Of a stretch of 64,000 nucleotides of DNA, positions 62,758-64,000 are shown piece after piece. Source of the DNA: Nevskiales bacterium (GTDB lineage Bacteria > Pseudomonadota > Gammaproteobacteria > Nevskiales > Nevskiaceae); contig JAQVDP010000003.1 of assembly GCA_028698335.1 (NCBI GenBank), positions 226,428 to 290,427 of the forward strand, read 5' to 3'. The first letter of the stretch is position 1; every line of letters starts with the position of its first letter. Under the pieces are notes generated by a model. That model was given only the letters and a program-made list of their open reading frames with translations. It was not told where the DNA came from and did no database searches. The translations under genes and the position numbers were made by a program.

Positions 62758-63795
62758 TTAACGCCAGCGGGTGCTGACATTGTCCTGCAGTCCGCGGCGG
62801 ACGCCGCGGCTGAACCGGGCGAAGCTGTCGGACAGCCGTTCCGACAGGGGCTTGCGCCGGTGGAACTTCAGCTCCAGCAGGTCCGCCGTGTCGGCTTTCT
62901 CGAGCAGGTAGTCGTCGCTGGTCTGGACCGCGTCGATCAGCTGGAGTTCCAGTGCGCGGCTGCCGAACCAGTGCTCGCCGGTGGCGACCTTGTCGAGGTC
63001 GAGCTGCGGGCGATGCTCGGCGACGAAAGCCTTGAACAGGCCATGGGTGTCCTCGAGTTCCTCGCGGAACTTGCCGCGCGCGGCGTCGGAGTTTTCGCCG
63101 AACATCGTCAGCGTGCGCTTGAACTCGCCCGCGGTGTGCATTTCGTAGTCGATGTCCATGCGCTTGAGCAACCGGTTGAAGTTCGGCAGCTGTCCGATCA
63201 CGCCGATCGAGCCGAGAATCGCGAACGGCGCGCCGATGATGCGGTTGGCGACGCAGGCCATCAGATAGCCGCCGCTGGCGGCGACCTTGTCCACCGCAAC
63301 GGTCAGCGGGATGTTCCGGGCGCGCAGCCGTGCCAGCTGCGAGGCCGCCAGTCCGTAGGCGTGAACCAGCCCGCCTTCGCTTTCGAGGCGCAGCAGGACC
63401 TCGTCGCCCGCTTCGGCGATCTGCAGGACCGTGCTGATTTCCTCGCGCAGCGCGACCACGGCGTGGGCGTGCAGATCGCCGTCGAAGTCGAGCACGAAGA
63501 CATGCGGTTTCCGGGGCTGGTCGGGCTCGCCCTTCTGGCGTGCCTTCTCCTCGGCGCGGCGTTTCTTGGCCAGTTTTTTGCGTTCCGAATCCGGCAGAAC
63601 GGTCTCGCGGACCGCGTCGGCCAGATCCCGGAAACGATCGTTGAGGTTGTTCACGTCCAGGCGGTCCTGGCCGCGCAACATGCCGAGCTGACGCACGGCG
63701 CTGGCGACGAAAACGACCACGGCGCCGATCGCGACGACCACGGTGACCGCCTTGGCGAGAAAGATCAGGTAGTCCTGAAGAATGCTTGCGAACAT
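62758..63795 (-). CDS. sohB: Inner-membrane S49-family protease SohB
   Basis: 345 residues. N-terminal membrane helix (IFLAKAVTVVVAIGAVVVFVA), a basic linker (SERKKLAKKRRAEEKARQKG), then the S49 domain with catalytic serine in VAASGGYLMACVANRIIGAP and the lysine in EFKRTLTMFG. Envelope peptidase of the SppA/SohB class. Divergent from the partial gene at 63942. Confidence 0.95.
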   Translation of the reverse strand: MFASILQDYLIFLAKAVTVVVAIGAVVVFVASAVRQLGMLRGQDRLDVNNLNDRFRDLADAVRETVLPDSERKKLAKKRRAEEKARQKGEPDQPRKPHVFVLDFDGDLHAHAVVALREEISTVLQIAEAGDEVLLRLESEGGLVHAYGLAASQLARLRARNIPLTVAVDKVAASGGYLMACVANRIIGAPFAILGSIGVIGQLPNFNRLLKRMDIDYEMHTAGEFKRTLTMFGENSDAARGKFREELEDTHGLFKAFVAEHRPQLDLDKVATGEHWFGSRALELQLIDAVQTSDDYLLEKADTADLLELKFHRRKPLSERLSDSFARFSRGVRRGLQDNVSTRWR

Positions 63796-63882
63796 GATTT
63801 GATGGTGCGTTTCGACGGGAACTTGTGAAGGAAAATGGACGCGACTGGCGGCGCCGGGATTCAGTGACCGCCGCGAGTCCGG

Positions 63883-63888
63883 TATATT
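63883..63888 (+). promoter_or_regulatory. -10 element of the gene at 63942
   Basis: TATATT; 17 bases upstream lies TTCAGT, a weak -35. About 53 bases before the start codon. Confidence 0.4.
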
Positions 63889-63941
63889 GCACGTTCTCGG
63901 CCGTGGGTGGGCCCGGGCGACAGAACCACAGGGGTTGGAGC

Positions 63942-64000
63942 ATGTTGAAGATTCGTCATCTGGCCGCGGCAGCCGTGTTGGGCGGTTCCGCCATGAGCGC
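63942..64000 (+). CDS. Start of an exported protein (3' partial)
   Basis: Only 19 codons are visible: MLKIRHLAAAAVLGGSAMS, a signal-peptide-like start with GGAG just upstream. The rest is beyond the window, so no product can be named. Confidence 0.6.
   Translation, partial: MLKIRHLAAAAVLGGSAMS

Overview
This is a G+C-rich (roughly two thirds by eye) gammaproteobacterial chromosome segment. The evidence is the gene order zapB-like/zapA/6S RNA/5-formyl-THF cyclo-ligase, proC-yggT-metX-metW-DUF4426, prfB (with its programmed frameshift)-lysS, and sohB. The mix of OmpA/TolC, a fused beta-helix/diheme cytochrome and Tat-exported phosphatases would suit an aerobic environmental bacterium (a Nevskiales/Salinisphaerales-like lineage is a guess). 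No rRNA or tRNA gene was seen.

Layout. 1-12.2 kb: end of an RND-type exporter carrying a cyclic-nucleotide-binding domain, OmpA-like protein, prfB, lysS, MFS and AI-2E-type membrane proteins, tolC, rhodanese, a LuxR regulator with a DUF5924-type membrane protein, and an Mpo1-like protein. 12.2-14.7 kb: an ATAG-N7-CTAT dyad, a small ORF, an HTH-only LysR/OxyR-like protein and a diheme cytochrome of the peroxidase class with two palindromic sites. 14.7-16.9 kb: groES-groEL under an apparent sigma-32 promoter plus CIRCE. 17-20 kb: PhoX-like and PhoD-like Tat phosphatases. 20.3-22.1 kb: thioesterase, WYL regulator, small ORF.

22.2-36.8 kb is a defence island. A type I-C operon (cas3, cas5, cas8c, cas7, cas4, cas1, cas2) has a GIY-YIG nuclease-like gene between cas3 and cas5, overlapping both neighbours. 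Downstream lie a boxA-bearing leader and 41 type I-C repeats. The array then switches, through one chimeric repeat (I-C hairpin with I-E handle), into 37 type I-E repeats in the same orientation. No I-E leader or I-E cas gene is present in the window. At the distal end, 1,395 bp of phage-like gene fragments separate the last I-E repeat from a further relic repeat-spacer-repeat.

37-47.5 kb: a Tat phosphoesterase, a fused beta-helix/diheme cytochrome lipoprotein, an M19-like metallohydrolase lipoprotein, fbp, a DUF2892 protein, cbpA and hsp20 (sigma-32-like promoter). 47.5-64 kb: GspE/PilB-type ATPase, GMC oxidoreductase and two small exported proteins, acyltransferase, methionine/proline operon, ilvA, thioesterase, EVE-domain protein, cyclo-ligase, 6S RNA, zapA, zapB-like, Do-type protease, PEBP-like protein, sohB, and the first codons of an exported protein.

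Most interesting points: the fused I-C/I-E array with a single leader, the GIY-YIG gene inside the I-C operon, and the phage-fragment insertion at the distal end of the array.
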